This document shows positions 45,166-57,191 of a stretch of DNA of 64,000 bases, piece after piece. The notes beneath the pieces were generated by a model. It ran no database searches, was not told the DNA's origin, and was given only the letters and a program-made list of their open reading frames with translations. The DNA is from Argyresthia goedartella (Eukaryota; Arthropoda; Insecta; Lepidoptera; Argyresthiidae), in NCBI GenBank assembly GCA_949825045.1, contig OX463824.1, positions 30,040,001-30,104,000 on the forward strand. Direction: 5' to 3'. The translations under genes and the position numbers were made by a program. Numbering within the stretch: position 1 is the first letter of the stretch; each line of letters opens with the position of its first letter.

Positions 45166-45954
45166 AGTAATAAGTTTAATATTTATGATCGATGGTTCTT
45201 TCAAAGTTTTTTTTGTTATATCGGCGTCCCTACCTTATGGTACTACCCTCTATCGTGGCAAGACCAACTAAGTAACATCATAGAGCTGTATCAGGCAAAA
45301 AATCTATTTAACACTTTTATGGACAGCCACTTCCTTCACAGGCACAGTCGACTTTTAACAGGATGTGGTCACTATTGGTCTGTTTCACAATGACTGGCTA
45401 AGCCCTAAGTTACATATAATTTGTGATTTATCTGATACGGTTTGGAGTTATAATAATAATAATAAATAAATAAATAAATATTAGAGGACCATCTTACACA
45501 AATCGAACTAGGCCCCATAGTAAGCTCAATAAGGCTTGTGTTATTGAGCTAATAATAATAATAATAATAATAATAATCGGTTTATCCGGACATATTGAAA
45601 AAGTGGCCAAAAGCGAGTCGGACTTGCCCATGAAGGGTTCCGTTTTAGCAAGTAATTATGTGACTGGATGTTTGTGTTGTAACTTTGTTTTTCATAGTGT
45701 TTGTGTGAATGATATAGTGATCTTTGCGGTGTTTAATAAATATTTTATATCTTAAAAACTGCTTATTTTATGTTGTTCAAACTTATTTTTGTTGAAAGTG
45801 TGTATTGAGATACACAGCATATGTTTTTTGTAGGTTTTTTCACTTTCTTACTTTAAAAGTTGGAGGGGGGGCGTGTTTCCGTAATATACAAGGCCATTAC
45901 CCAGGGGTCTGTAAATTATCGCGTATACTTTGGAACGCAATATTTTCACTTTCG
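45166..45954. other. trinucleotide runs and repeat scraps, no gene
   Basis: AAT-type runs at 45450-45480 and 45550-45577. A family A end (GCGAGTCGGACTTGCCCATG) lies at 45612-45650. 45870-45930 (TTTCCGTAATATACAAGGCC) is related in inverse to 50140-50170. Confidence 0.6.
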
Positions 45955-46529
45955 CTGTTGTGTGCCGGATTGTGCTCCGTCAGCTACTTCCCTTCTGGAT
46001 GTTAGCACTTCATGTCCAGGTATAAAAACTATTATGTACAGTGATGAACTTGGAAAAAATATGGGCCAATTATTAAATATGTATATGGAGCATACGGTAA
46101 TAAATAATTGTTTACCCAACTGTAATCTGCATGATATTATGCAAAAAGTAGATAATGCTACATATAGTGATGACTGTTATTTAATCATATGCCTCGGTAA
46201 TAAGGGGTAATGTGAACAAGTCTGACTTAATTAAATATTTAGACAAGCTCTGTTCTATTAGATATAAGCTGAATATGACCTTGCATACTATATCATGCAA
46301 TAATAATATACATGTAATGGATACTAACAATTTTGTTAGTAGAAATAAATATTATTTGACTAAAGGTAAATATTACCTTCCTAGATATTATAAAAGACAA
46401 CTAGCAAATTCGCTGTCCTATTATTTTAATATAACAGCCAAAAATTTGGCTACACATAATGCCTCTATTGAGCATTATACTGATGTTTCAAACAAAACCT
46501 TGGAAGCTTTTCCAAGTCATTTAAATTAG
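45955..46529 (+). pseudogene. LINE-B ORF1 C-terminal part, SGNH-esterase-like
   Basis: IMYSDELGKNMGQLLNMYM corresponds to the nucleophile-Ser block and CYLIICLGNKG to the G-x-N block; after a frameshift near 46208 come NNIHVMDTNNFV and YLPRYYKRQLANSLSYYFN, the terminal part. Upstream there is no coiled coil or zinc finger that I can read, so the 5' part is truncated or decayed. Confidence 0.75.
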
Positions 46530-46611
46530 ATACAACGACAATAGAGGAGGTATCTAGCCCGTCAAATAATATTAATAAAGTACATAATAAAAACAGAAAA
46601 ATTCAATATTG

Positions 46612-49312
46612 TAAAATAAATGCAAAGTTTACTAATCTGGTCCACCAAAATATTCAAGGTATTAGCAATAAATTATTAGAGTTGGAATTGTACATGAACT
46701 CTTTTAATATTGATATTTTATGTCTAACAGAACAGCCATGAGCTCATGTTCAATTTCAGTAACCACCAGGTTGGTAGTTCTTTTTGCAGATCACATGCTA
46801 TTCGTGGAGGCTCTCTAATATTTCTAAATAAACACATAAAGTTCAAAAATCGTAATGACTTAGTATGTTTATCAGTTGAAAGCCACATTGAAGTAGCATG
46901 TGTTGAATTGGAGCGTAATTGTAATAAGCGTTTACAGCCCACCATCAGGTGCATTTGATGTTTTTGAAAAAGTCATGGATGACATATTATTTAAAGTATC
47001 AAAATCTAATAAAACTCTTATGATATGTGGAGACTTCAATGTAAATTTATTAGAAACTTACTCCCTTAGTACGAGACTAACTAACTTATTTAATTCTCAC
47101 AACTTAAAGCCACTTTTCATGGAACCTACTCGAATAACTGAAACCTCAGCAAATTGTATAGACAATATATTTGCTTATCCAAATGAAAAAATTGTACTTT
47201 AAAAATTATAAGTAATTTAAAGTCAGACCATTTAGGTCAATACATTAGACTAGAAATTCAACTTAAAAAAAGTTCTACAAGAAAGATACAAAATATACCT
47301 GTGACTGCACATCGGTATGAAAGGTTTACATTGAATTGGGATAGCAAACTACCTATCAATTACTCCAATAATAACCCCAATGAGTCATATTGTATTTTTT
47401 TTTTACAAATTCAGCAATGCGTTCAATGCAGTATTTACTACCAGATCGATTGTGGTCTCAGACAAACTTAACTTTAGTAAGTGGGCCACAGTAGGTATAC
47501 TTAAAAGTAGACAAAATTTATATGAATTATATAGTGAAAAACAATGGAATCATAGTGAAGAGTTCATGGATAAAGTAAAAAAGTACTCAAAAAAGTGATA
47601 ACAAAATTAAATCAACTTGGGATATAATTAAAAGTGAGACTGGAAAGGTCAGTATTAAAAACAATGAATATGAATTAAAAATTAATGATATTACTTTCAA
47701 AAATGATATTGATGTAGCTAAAGCGTTTGAATTTTTTTTTGCTGACATCCCAATCTCTACTACAAAGTCTTTAGACTCTTCCAAAGTAGTCGCTAAATCT
47801 TTGCTAAAAGACTATGTACCTAGATGTGAAAATCAATTCTCGTTTAATTATGTAAAGATATTATTAAAGCCTTTAAATCAATAAATGTTAAGAAAACTGC
47901 AGACCTCTGGGATATTTCTGTTCATGTTGTGAAGCCCCTAATAAATGTTTTTGCATTTGATTTAGCTTTCATATTTAATGCATCTATTGAATCTGGCGTG
48001 TTTCCTGATTTAATGAAACACAGTAAAATAGTACCTTTGTTTAAATCGGGTAGTACATCTGACCCTTCTAACTTCAGACCGATATCGGTGTTGCCTACAT
48101 TTAGTAAAATATTTGAAAAAGTAATTTTAAATCAACTTCTTACACATTTCAACACCAACAACATGCTCCACTGTAAACAATTTGGTTTTACACAAGGCAA
48201 ATCAACTACTGATGCCGGTATTGAGATATATATGATGCCTGGGAGGAGTCGCATGATGTTCTAGGAGTATTTTGCGATTTGTCTAAGGCTTTTGATTGCG
48301 TTGACCATGGGACATTGATCAGGAAATTACATCACTATGGAATTAGGGATAACTCTTTAGATCTTCTCTCTTCTTATCTAAATAACAGGATACAGAGAGT
48401 TGACATTAATGGAAAACGATCTCCAGGATCTGTTGTTACTATGGGTGTACCGCAGGGTTCCATACTAGGGCCATTCCTGTTTTTGTTTTATATTAATGAC
48501 CTGCCACATCTTGTCAGAGATAATCATGAGATTGTACTGTTTGCAGATGACACTTCACTTTTGTTTAAAATGAAACGACGCAGTTTGAACTTTGACGATG
48601 TGAATAATGCAATCTCAAAGGTAGTCAATTGGTTTAGTGCTAATAATCTTTTACTGAACAATAACAAAACTAAATGTATTCGGTTTATACTCCCCAATGT
48701 TAAACAAGTCTCGGCTAATGTTAATGTTAAAGGTGAAAATTTAGAAATTGTAGATATCACAGTATTCCTAGGAATCACCTTAGATAATAAGCTTCAGTGG
48801 GGCCCACACATAGATAAGCTATCAAAAAAACTCAATTCCGCAGTTTATGCAGTTAAAAAAATCGTTCTTTTTACGGACGTGGAAACAGCTAGACTAGTTT
48901 ACTTCAGCTACTTCCAAAGCATTATGTCTTACGGCATACTGCTGTGGGGGAACGCTGCAGATATTAACATAATATTTGTGCTGCAAAAGAGGGCTGTTCG
49001 TGCAATCTACAATGTGGGTCCCAGAGAGTCACTGCGTTGTAAATTTAAGGAAATTAACATTATGACAGTGCCGTGTCAGTATATTTATGAAAATCTAATG
49101 TACGTCCACAAAAATATTGATAAATTTCCTAAGAATAGCGGCTCCATAAGGTTAATGTATCTTTTAAAGGGCAATATATTCGCTTTTACAACAAAATACC
49201 GACTGAGTTACGAGAATTGTCTGTAAATAAATTTAAAAATGTTGTTAAAAATCACTTATGTAAAAAAGGTTATTACAAAATATCAGATTATGTAGAAGAC
49301 AAGAAAGCTTGA
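46612..49312 (+). pseudogene. LINE-B ORF2: endonuclease and reverse transcriptase with frameshifts
   Basis: Endonuclease: [153 protein letters not shown], catalytic [46 protein letters not shown]. The longest intact piece is 48279-49226 (315 codons), which spans the catalytic centre. Frameshifts or stops lie near 46740, 46935, 47200, 47597, 47860, 48250 and 49170-49220. Dead, but with unmutated catalytic motifs. Confidence 0.9.
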
Positions 49313-49545
49313 GAAGGTGTTTGCTCCAATTCTGTAAAAAATAACGTATAAAGCTGGAGGTTTCTAGTCGCCTCTTTGCCTCCAGCATCTAAAACATTGA
49401 GCTGACGGAATTCAAATTGAGTTCTATATTTCCCTGTACCTTAAACATGTGTTAGTTTAAGATTTGACATTCTCCAAATGTTACCTATGTGTTTCTTATG
49501 GAAATAAACTCTTTTTGATTTTGATTTTTTGATTTTCACTTACGT
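49313..49545 (+). other. LINE-B 3' UTR and tail
   Basis: Contains GCTGGAGGTTTCTAGTCGCC and GCCTCCAGCATC, which are partly inverse and may form a stem, then AATAAAC and the short tandem tail. Confidence 0.7.
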
Positions 49546-49734
49546 CTTCCGAACTATAAATCAGCATTACGCCGCAATCGTTTTTACTTCGGAATGGTCT
49601 ACGCCAATTTTATGATTCTGTTTTATACTACGCTATTGCCCAATGTAAATACTAGTGTTATTAAATAAATAATTAATGTGTATTTAAGTTTATATATCAG
49701 CGATTAATATCAGAGTTTAAGGGAAATATTAAAC

Positions 49735-49950
49735 CGCACATCAAAAATACTGATTTTCACAGCAAATATCAGGGAAAACACTGCGGTAGGGTGCTTAGGT
49801 GAAGGGTAAAGGGGACGAGCGAAGCGAAGCCCCTTTATCTTTCGTGTTAGTCTGAACATGTAAGAACAACAAAAAATACGTAATACAAACTTAAGGACAA
49901 ATAAAATATTTATAGTGTTTTTGTTGAACCATTTTTGCTGTGCAAATCAG
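49735..49950 (+). repeat. family B copy, diverged
   Basis: CAGGGAAAACACTGCGGTAG, GGTGAAGGGTAAAGGGG, GAGCGAAGCGAAGCCCCTTT and AAGAACAACAAAAAATAC match the core; the flanks differ from the three full copies. Confidence 0.8.
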
Positions 49951-51401
49951 TATTTTTTATGAGCTATTAAATAATACCTTTGATAGCGTGCGTAAGTGAC
50001 ACTGCATAGTTTGGAACTAAACCTTCGTACGCATTCATTACAAACTATACACGAGTAGTTCGCAAAATTCTTGTATATTTTGTAGTTGCAGATGTGAGTA
50101 TCAGCATTTCGAAATATACACGAGCAGTAAGCTATGGGAGCGTAATGACCTTGTATACAACGGAAATACGCGGAGGGGGGACACATTTTTCCACTTTAGA
50201 AGGGTCTATCTCTTTACCAATTTACTTTGAGGAAAAATGGTTGCAGTAATTTCAACATCATTTTTAAAGACCTATCTATAAACACCCACACATGTAGGTT
50301 TCAGTTTTTGAATAAAAATCGTAAAGCGGTTTCCAGAATACATCTATATACCAAGTTTTAATTGTGTAGTCTTATAATAGTTTATGTATAAAGTTGCTGT
50401 GACATACGGACGGACGGACGGAAGACAGACTTGACGAAACTATAAGGGTTACTTGCTTCTCTACGGAACCCTAAAAAGGTCCCCTTGTTTGAATACTTTT
50501 ACAACCCGAAATGTGGCATGCTCCTGGACTATCCAACAGGGCGTTGGGAGCTGGATATTATCGTCTTTGTGCACAACGTAGTCCAGGAGAACCGTCGGTA
50601 CCAGAAACTTCTTTATTTTGCATACATCTTAAGTCACGTATATATATATATATATATAATATATTCTGTTATGTATTCCAGATAAGAAGCTCCCTTTAAA
50701 GAGTCCGAGCGGATAAAAATAAAGTATGGTATAAACAGTCTTTGTATCGGACGTTGGAGTTTAGTTGCATTGAAATGCTTTGTTTATTCTGGAAAGTACC
50801 TTGTGTGCTGGTTCAAGGCTGGTGCTTATATTGACTAAATAATCTTAGAAGCAGAGTTTATTCTTTAATTCACAAAATCAATATTTTTTTGCTCCCCAGC
50901 CATGATTTGAACCTAGGACCTCTCCCTTGGGAAGCTCAGCACCTGGTCGTCGAGAAAAGATTTATGTTTTAGTAATACGAGTTCTGTTACGATTATTATA
51001 AAGACGATCCTTTACATACAAATCGTCTGACGGCCCTGCCCAAAAATGTATAGTGGAATATGAAGTTGCTCCTATCAAATAGGTTTCGTAGTGAAAGTTG
51101 CTGAGAATGATGTCCCTAAAAAATAATTAGGACCACAACTTTCTGTTATATCCCCTATAAGTTAATCTACTATGTGTTCCGTTAAAGAAACGAATCGAAT
51201 TGAAGCAGCAGAAATCATGCTTTCTCACTTGTACACTGAAGACAGCAGTAGTGTGCTAGTGATAAAGCATGATTTTGTCTGTTCAATTTGTTTCTTTAAT
51301 GGCAAACGTAAAATACAAGGCAAGTAGACAGAATTTATCATATCACATAGAAGCATCCAGGCTTCGTCATTATAATTCATCGGTCTTTTTCTACTTAATA
51401 A
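49951..51401. other. repeat scraps, no gene
   Basis: 50380-50476 shares the GGACGGACGG run and CTACGGAACCCTAAAAA end with family A. A TA run lies at 50640-50660. 50895-50945 (inverse GGTTCAAATCATGG-type B box) may be a degraded SINE. No supported open frame. Confidence 0.55.
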
Positions 51402-51748
51402 AAGGCAACAAATATAATGATCACCAAAATATTTTTTTCCTACCCAAAATGGATAAATGATCACCAAAAGTTGCAAAAAATATCAGGGCAAAATACTGCG
51501 GTAGCTTAAGTGAAGGGTAAAGGGGGTGGGCGAAGCGAAGCCCCCTTTATCCTTCGTGTTAGATCTAACATGAAAGAACAACAAAAAATACTTAGAACAT
51601 AAACTTAAGTACACAAAACATAAAAAGAAATTTGGTGATCATTTATCCAAACACAATTTGGTGGACCAATAGCTTATACCCATTCTGGCAGTCATTTAGA
51701 ATTTAGTGGTAGTAAAATAGGTGCGTTTTTGGTAATCGTTTAAACACG
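51402..51748 (+). repeat. family B, full copy
   Basis: GGCAACAAATATAATGATCA to GGTAATCGTTTAAAC. Differences from 36655-36991 are scattered; the near-palindromic core GGGGGTGGGCGAAGCGAAGC is intact. Confidence 0.9.
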
Positions 51749-53100
51749 GCGTAGAGCTCAGTGTTTGACCATATTATTGAGGCTATGGTAAAACATAAAC
51801 ATCATAACTTAGCCAAATTAGGATACTCTATCTTTATTTAAAGTCGTTGGTTTATTTGCCAACGACTGTACGGAACCACACCGCATCAGCAATCAGTATG
51901 TGCTTATAGGCACGCATAGGACGCGGTTTTGTGTAAATCGGAAAACGTAAATTGATTACCAAACAATCACAAAGCCATGAGGGGTTGCCATAATATAGTT
52001 CACAGGTTAGGTGGGTATTATTACAGTATGAAATTAGTACATTGTTGCCCAGGTATAGAAAGTAAGCAATAGATGGACGAGTTAGTTCGCGGGCCGAGCC
52101 GTAGGTGAGGATGCGAGTCCATCTATTGCACTTTCCACCGAGGCATTTACTATGTGCTTTTCACGCCTAATGTAAGGAAATAAAACAGGTTGAGTACACA
52201 GTATAATACACAGTTTTATTAATAGTAATATTGATATTCGCATCAGGGCAGTTGTGGAATGACAAGGAAATCCCTCCTTTTCAAGCTTTTTTACTCACTA
52301 ATTTGTTGTATGAATTTAGAACACACCAATATATTCGACCTACATCTCAATGATATACAACCTCCATGCACAAAAAATACTCGCAAATTCCTAGTGCAAA
52401 GAATACTAAACATATGCAAACTCCTTGTAAAAACACACGCACAAATGTAATGTTGCTCTAATAATTTTGTTATTTTCTGAACGAGTTACTAATGTCAAAA
52501 ATAATCGACCAATAGCAGAGTAGAAAGTAAAAAAGGCCGCTAAACACTACATTTTACTTTGCCAATCTACATTGTTTGACTGTTTTTGAATTGTACTACT
52601 AAGAACTACTTTCTACTCTCATTTCAATCCATCTTTGGCCATATTTCCGAGCAGTAGTGGCGTGAAAAGTTATTATGCTGCGTGATGAGTGGCAGTATTA
52701 GCTTGTTTGTGAGGGGGGGAGGGGAGTATAATTGCTTAGAACATCAATTAATCAAATGAATACACTCTTCAAACATTTGTGAATTGGATGCAGCAAATTT
52801 GGATAGATTTTGACATACTTTCAAATTTTTTTACTGCACTTAAATAGTTCAAATGACAAGATAAATAGTCTACAAAGAAGAACTTATCTCTAGTAAGAGA
52901 TCTCGTTCTGCAAACCAAGTCAGAATGAGAAAGGCAGATTGCTGACCACGGGTAGACCTATGTGTACAACAAAACCATTTTAGGATTTTCCTAGTCCTTA
53001 CTCGTAAATACAGGAATATTACAAATTAATAAACTAACTATAAGAGTGCCTACATATAATATACACAAAATATACATCCTGCATAATGCTACATAATGGC
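51749..53100. other. no gene; one hairpin
   Basis: GCAATAGATGGAC (52068-52080) and GTCCATCTATTGC (52108-52120) form a 13-bp stem. GTGCTTTTCACGCC near 52157 and GGCGTGAAAAG near 52669 are inverses, perhaps ends of a degraded element of about 0.5 kb. 52870-52940 resembles the LINE tail at 2590-2690. Confidence 0.5.
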
Positions 53101-53182
53101 GGGCATTAAACTCGAGAGTGGGTTTATGAAACGAGCCGAAGGCGAGTTTCATAATAATATCACTCGAGAGTTTTAATGCCTA
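53101..53182. repeat. 80-bp imperfect hairpin beside the P-like element
   Basis: GGGCATTAAACTCGAGAGTG and CACTCGAGAGTTTTAATGCC pair, with an inner TATGAAAC/GTTTCATA pair. It lies 25 bp outside the P-like terminal repeat. Confidence 0.75.
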
Positions 53183-54865
53183 ATTTTGTACAGTTACATA
53201 CACTAGTTTATCTACACACATATCATAAGCTCTCTTTGATGTGTTCAGGAACCGCATGTTTGACCGGCATTGTGGCTCTCACAGATATCGAGAGATAGGT
53301 TGAGGGGCGTGGCACATGCGAACAAATGTAGCTCCGACAGGTTCGATATTAAAAATTCTCGGTAGTCACTGGGCGACCGCAGTGACGAATTCATTTCCGT
53401 TGTTTTTCGAAAATGCCGACCTGTGCAATACTCACGTGCAAAAATAGAAGCGAGATTGTGAACTCCAAGAACGCCGGTGTCACATATCACTTGTAAGTCT
53501 CATTCCAACTATTATTTCTTCTTAAAACACAAGAAATAAACATTATTACGAAAATAAATCATTCGCGGAAAATTCGTCACGAATGGACATAAAAGTGACA
53601 ATGTCATGTTGTTCTAGCTAAGTTTAATATACATTGCTTGTTTTGTATCTTAATTTCACTACGTATTGCCAAGCTAACACGCAATGAATATTTCACACTT
53701 ATCTAAGTACGAAAGCAAAGATGCATCGTGATACGGATGCGAACTGTTACACGCACACAGAGACGACATATAGTGATGGGGATACTGATAGGAGAATTAT
53801 GTTTTTGAATCGATAGATTTTATCATTCCGCAATTACTAATATAGTTAATGTAATAATATAGTTATTTTATTACTCATAATACGTAAGTTTATTGTTAGT
53901 TATTCCAATGATTGCCAAACAGGCAGTTTAGATTTTAAGTTTGTTTAAAACCTCGCCCGACGAAGGATAATGGGGTGTTATAAGTATTGATCGGAAATTC
54001 CGATGCTTTCAGTCAGGTCCGAAGAGAATTTCTCGGCAAAGTCCGAATCAGAATGAACTCCGTTCACAGTTATTCTACCTTCAGAAACCTCTTTGCCTCT
54101 CTTTCTAGCTGTAAGGATTCTGTTGAAAAAAAGAAGAGAGGCAAAGGGGTCTCTGGAGGCAGAACAACTGTGAACGGAGAATACACGGGTAATTTCGACG
54201 CAAAAAAGTCGGGAAAAAGGGGTTGTATAGTTATTAGTCCGATTTGACTCAAAATCTATATCTGGGGATCCGGTTGAGGTCCAATCATGATTCTGTCATA
54301 TTTCGAAAAAGTTGCCGACATTTCGAACTTCGTAGTTACTGGTCCGATTTGCTTCAAAATCGATATCTGGGGACCCGGTTAGAATACAATTATGATATAG
54401 CATTCAGATTTTGAATATTGGCCGCCATTTTGATTTTTATAGTTACTGTTCCGATTTTCTTCAATGATAAAGTTATGTATTTTATTACGCTAATCAATGT
54501 TTCAGTTTTCCTAGTTAACCAAAAATAAAAGAAAAATGGGTCGAAGCGGTAATGAGAGGGCCTCGCTGGTTTCCACAAAAACAATGTAAAATATGCTCAA
54601 TTCATTTCGAGGAGAAATGTTTTCAAAAATTAAAGAAATACTGGCGAATGTGGCCATGGGCAGTGCCAACGATTAAAATACCAGTTATGATGTCTCATGT
54701 TAGTAATTTTTATTTAATATCATACAATGGTAAGGTTTAAAATATTTCTTACACCATACCACTATAAAAAGACTGTTTCTAGATTATTAATTGAATATCT
54801 ACTTGAAATTATAAATTCCTTTACTAACTACATATAACTTTTAGTAATGCATCTTATTTTATTAG

Positions 54866-55066
54866 GGTACCAGAGATCCAGAAAAAAACCATTTCAATGA
54901 ATGCGTCTCTGTAGGAGATAGCAGCGAGCAGGTGTATTTTTTTGAAATTTTAACATGAAAAACTGCGTGATACGTATTTACATGCACCTTTTTGTCTCAG
55001 GATACCATAAAACCAGAGAAAACACATTTGAATGAATGCGTGTCTGAAGGAGATGGCAGCAATGAT
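54866..55066 (+). repeat. tandem duplicated 66-nt exon in the P-type gene
   Basis: TAG-bounded exon 54866-54931 and CAG-bounded exon 55001-55066, each 66 nt, phase 0 and followed by GT. They encode 22-residue peptides sharing PEK-H-NECVS-GD-S (13 of 22 identical by eye). A 69-bp intron separates them. Confidence 0.75.
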
Positions 55067-55229
55067 GTAAATTGGGTCACATTAAAACAATTTATAAAAA
55101 TCTTCGGGTTACTTATTTACATCTTTATTTTTAGACATCAAAACAAGCTGAGTCTGAAGAACCGTCTTTGCTGACCACGGACAGAGTAGGTAATGAAAAT
55201 GTAAGAAATGTATTTGAATTTATTAAAGG

Positions 55230-55282
55230 CTTTTGCCGCACATATTCGTACGCCAAAGGCCTACGAATATGTGCGGCAAAAG
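55230..55282. repeat. perfect 21-bp inverted repeat within coding sequence
   Basis: CTTTTGCCGCACATATTCGTA (first 20 bases shown as CTTTTGCCGCACATATTCGT) at 55230-55250 is the exact inverse of 55262-55282, with an 11-base loop. The right arm encodes the conserved YEYVRQK; the left arm is its mirror. Confidence 0.88.
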
Positions 55283-57191
55283 TTTCAATCTTGCCTTCCC
55301 CACGTTCGTACCATAAGGAAATGGTACGAGGCGATTGACTCCGACCCCGGGTTCACAAAGGAGTTATTTGAAGCTATCAAGCTGAAAGTTGAAAATACAG
55401 ATTATACACTGGTCAGTTGTACTCGATGAAATGGTCATTCGCCGTCGTGTAGAGTGGGACGGTGAGTATATGCATGGATATGTAGATATATGCAATTTCA
55501 AAATGGCCGATACAGATTATTTGCCCGAGGCAAAGGAAGCTCTAGTTTTTCTAGTAACCGCAATTAATGCCCCTTGGAAGATACCTGTCGGGTATTTTCT
55601 AGTCGCTGGTGTTACAGGAGAACAACGAGCGAATCTAGTTACACAATGTCTTGAACTATTACAAGAAACGGGAAATCGAAATAACATCACTTACTTTTGA
55701 CGGCTGCCCTGCAAATATGACAATGACTAAAGAACTTGGGTGCTCACTGAACATAGAAGACTTTAAAACAAATTTCGAACATCCCGTTAGAAAGAAACCG
55801 ATCTTCATCTTTCCCGATCCATGTCATATGTTGAAGTTATTGTGGAATGCTTTTGAAGCCAAAGGAAGCTTTGTTGATGAAACACAAAAGAAGTGGAATG
55901 GGCACATTTAAAAAAATTGAACGATGTCCAAGAAGAAGAAAAGATGCACTTAGCTAACAAATTGCGTCGAGGCCACATATTCTTTAAAAACCAGAAAATG
56001 AAAGTGAAATTGGCATCCCAATTGTTCAGCACCAGTGTGGCAGTCGCATTAACATTTTGCTCAGAACTAAATTTACCAGGTTTTCAAAATGTCGATGGCA
56101 CAGTCAACTTTCTGAAAATAGTCAACAATCTATTTGATATATTAAACTCCAGACATGTAGCCCAGTTACATTACAAAAAGCCAATCTGTGAACACAATAA
56201 GGTTGAAATCTTTGATTTTCTGGAAAAAGCCGAAAATTACCTGAAAAAATTGAAGCTTGTGGATGGTACGGCAGTAATTGACTCATCGAGGAGGTTTTGT
56301 CGGATTTTTGATCTGTATAAAGAGCCTCAAAGATTTGTATGTTCGGCTAGTTGAAAAAGAACGAAAACTAAGCTACTTCCAGTTTACAAGAATAGTCAGG
56401 ACCATTTTGAGCTGCTTTTTGGCCAAATCCGAAGCCACGGGGGTTGTAATACAAACCCAACAGCACGACAATTCAAATCAATATACAAAAAATTGATGGT
56501 CAAGTCAGAACTCCGAGACGTGGACAGTGGGAACTGCCGAGCACTCGAAAAGATGTCCCTTCTGACATGTTCATCGGCTATTCGCAACAACCACACTATC
56601 GATCCCCGATTACGAGATGAAGAGTGTGACGACATAAATATATTACATGAAATGGCAGTATTCGACGAAGAAGTAGAAATGATGGTTGATGATCTAACAG
56701 AATACAGCTCACAAACCATAACTTACGTAGCTGGCTTCGTCGTTCATACTCTGATTAAAACTGTGAAATGCGACGTATGCACAAGCGCGCTACTGTCAAG
56801 CGGCCCGGACGATACACATAAGTTTATAAAACTCAAGGATAAAGGCGGCTTAATATATCCTTCCCATGACGTTATAACAATTTGCAAAAACATGGAAGTG
56901 ATCATAAAATCAACTGTGCTTACTAAAGACAAAATAAGGGTTAGGGTTCAAAATCTAAAACAAACATTAATGTCTAAAGCACTACCCCGATTCATTGGCA
57001 TGAATCTGTTCAACGAAATAGATTTTCACCAATTCGAACAAAACCCAATGGATAATCATCTAATATTACTGATAAAAGCTGTAATGGAAAGATGTACCAA
57101 TATAAGACTGCATTACTTGGCAAAAAACGCTATGCCTCAATTGTCAAAACGGCAAGTTCTTAATAAATATTTACATTTTTCTGGTCAATAG

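Larger units (their letters stand above)
45955..49545 (+). mobile_element. LINE-B: second CR1/Daphne-like LINE, near full length
   Basis: Same gene order as LINE-A (SGNH-like ORF1, endonuclease, RT) but clearly diverged at DNA level and with a different 3' UTR and a TTTTGA-type tandem tail at 49510-49537. No similarity of the 3' UTR to the LINE-A blocks. Confidence 0.85.
53413..57191 (+). pseudogene. P-type (THAP9-like) transposase, spliced, decayed
   Basis: Exon 1 (53413-53492) starts MPTCAILTCKNRS and ends GVTYH before GTAAGT. Exon 2 (54506-about 54698) gives the rest of the THAP zinc finger (KWVEAV, CKICSIHFEEKCF, AVPTIKIP), completing the C-x-C ... C-x2-H ligands; an in-frame TAA lies at 54516-54518. 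Two 66-nt exons, 54866-54931 and 55001-55066, follow, then 55135-55189. From 55210 the transposase reads KAYEYVRQKF, VRTIRKWYEAID, VLDEMVIRRRVEWDG, SLTFDGCPANM, FPDPCHMLKLLWNAF, QDHLELLFGQIRSHGG and a C-terminal region to 57191. These are hallmark blocks of P-element/THAP9 transposases. At least four frameshifts (near 55410, 55665, 55905, 56300-56490) kill it. Exon borders are inferred from splice consensus and phase. Confidence 0.85.

Noticed and set aside
53101..53182. hairpin as the terminal repeat of the P-like element
   Set aside because: Its partner arm lies within the same 80 bp, not at the right end near 58112; the better terminal pair starts at 53207.
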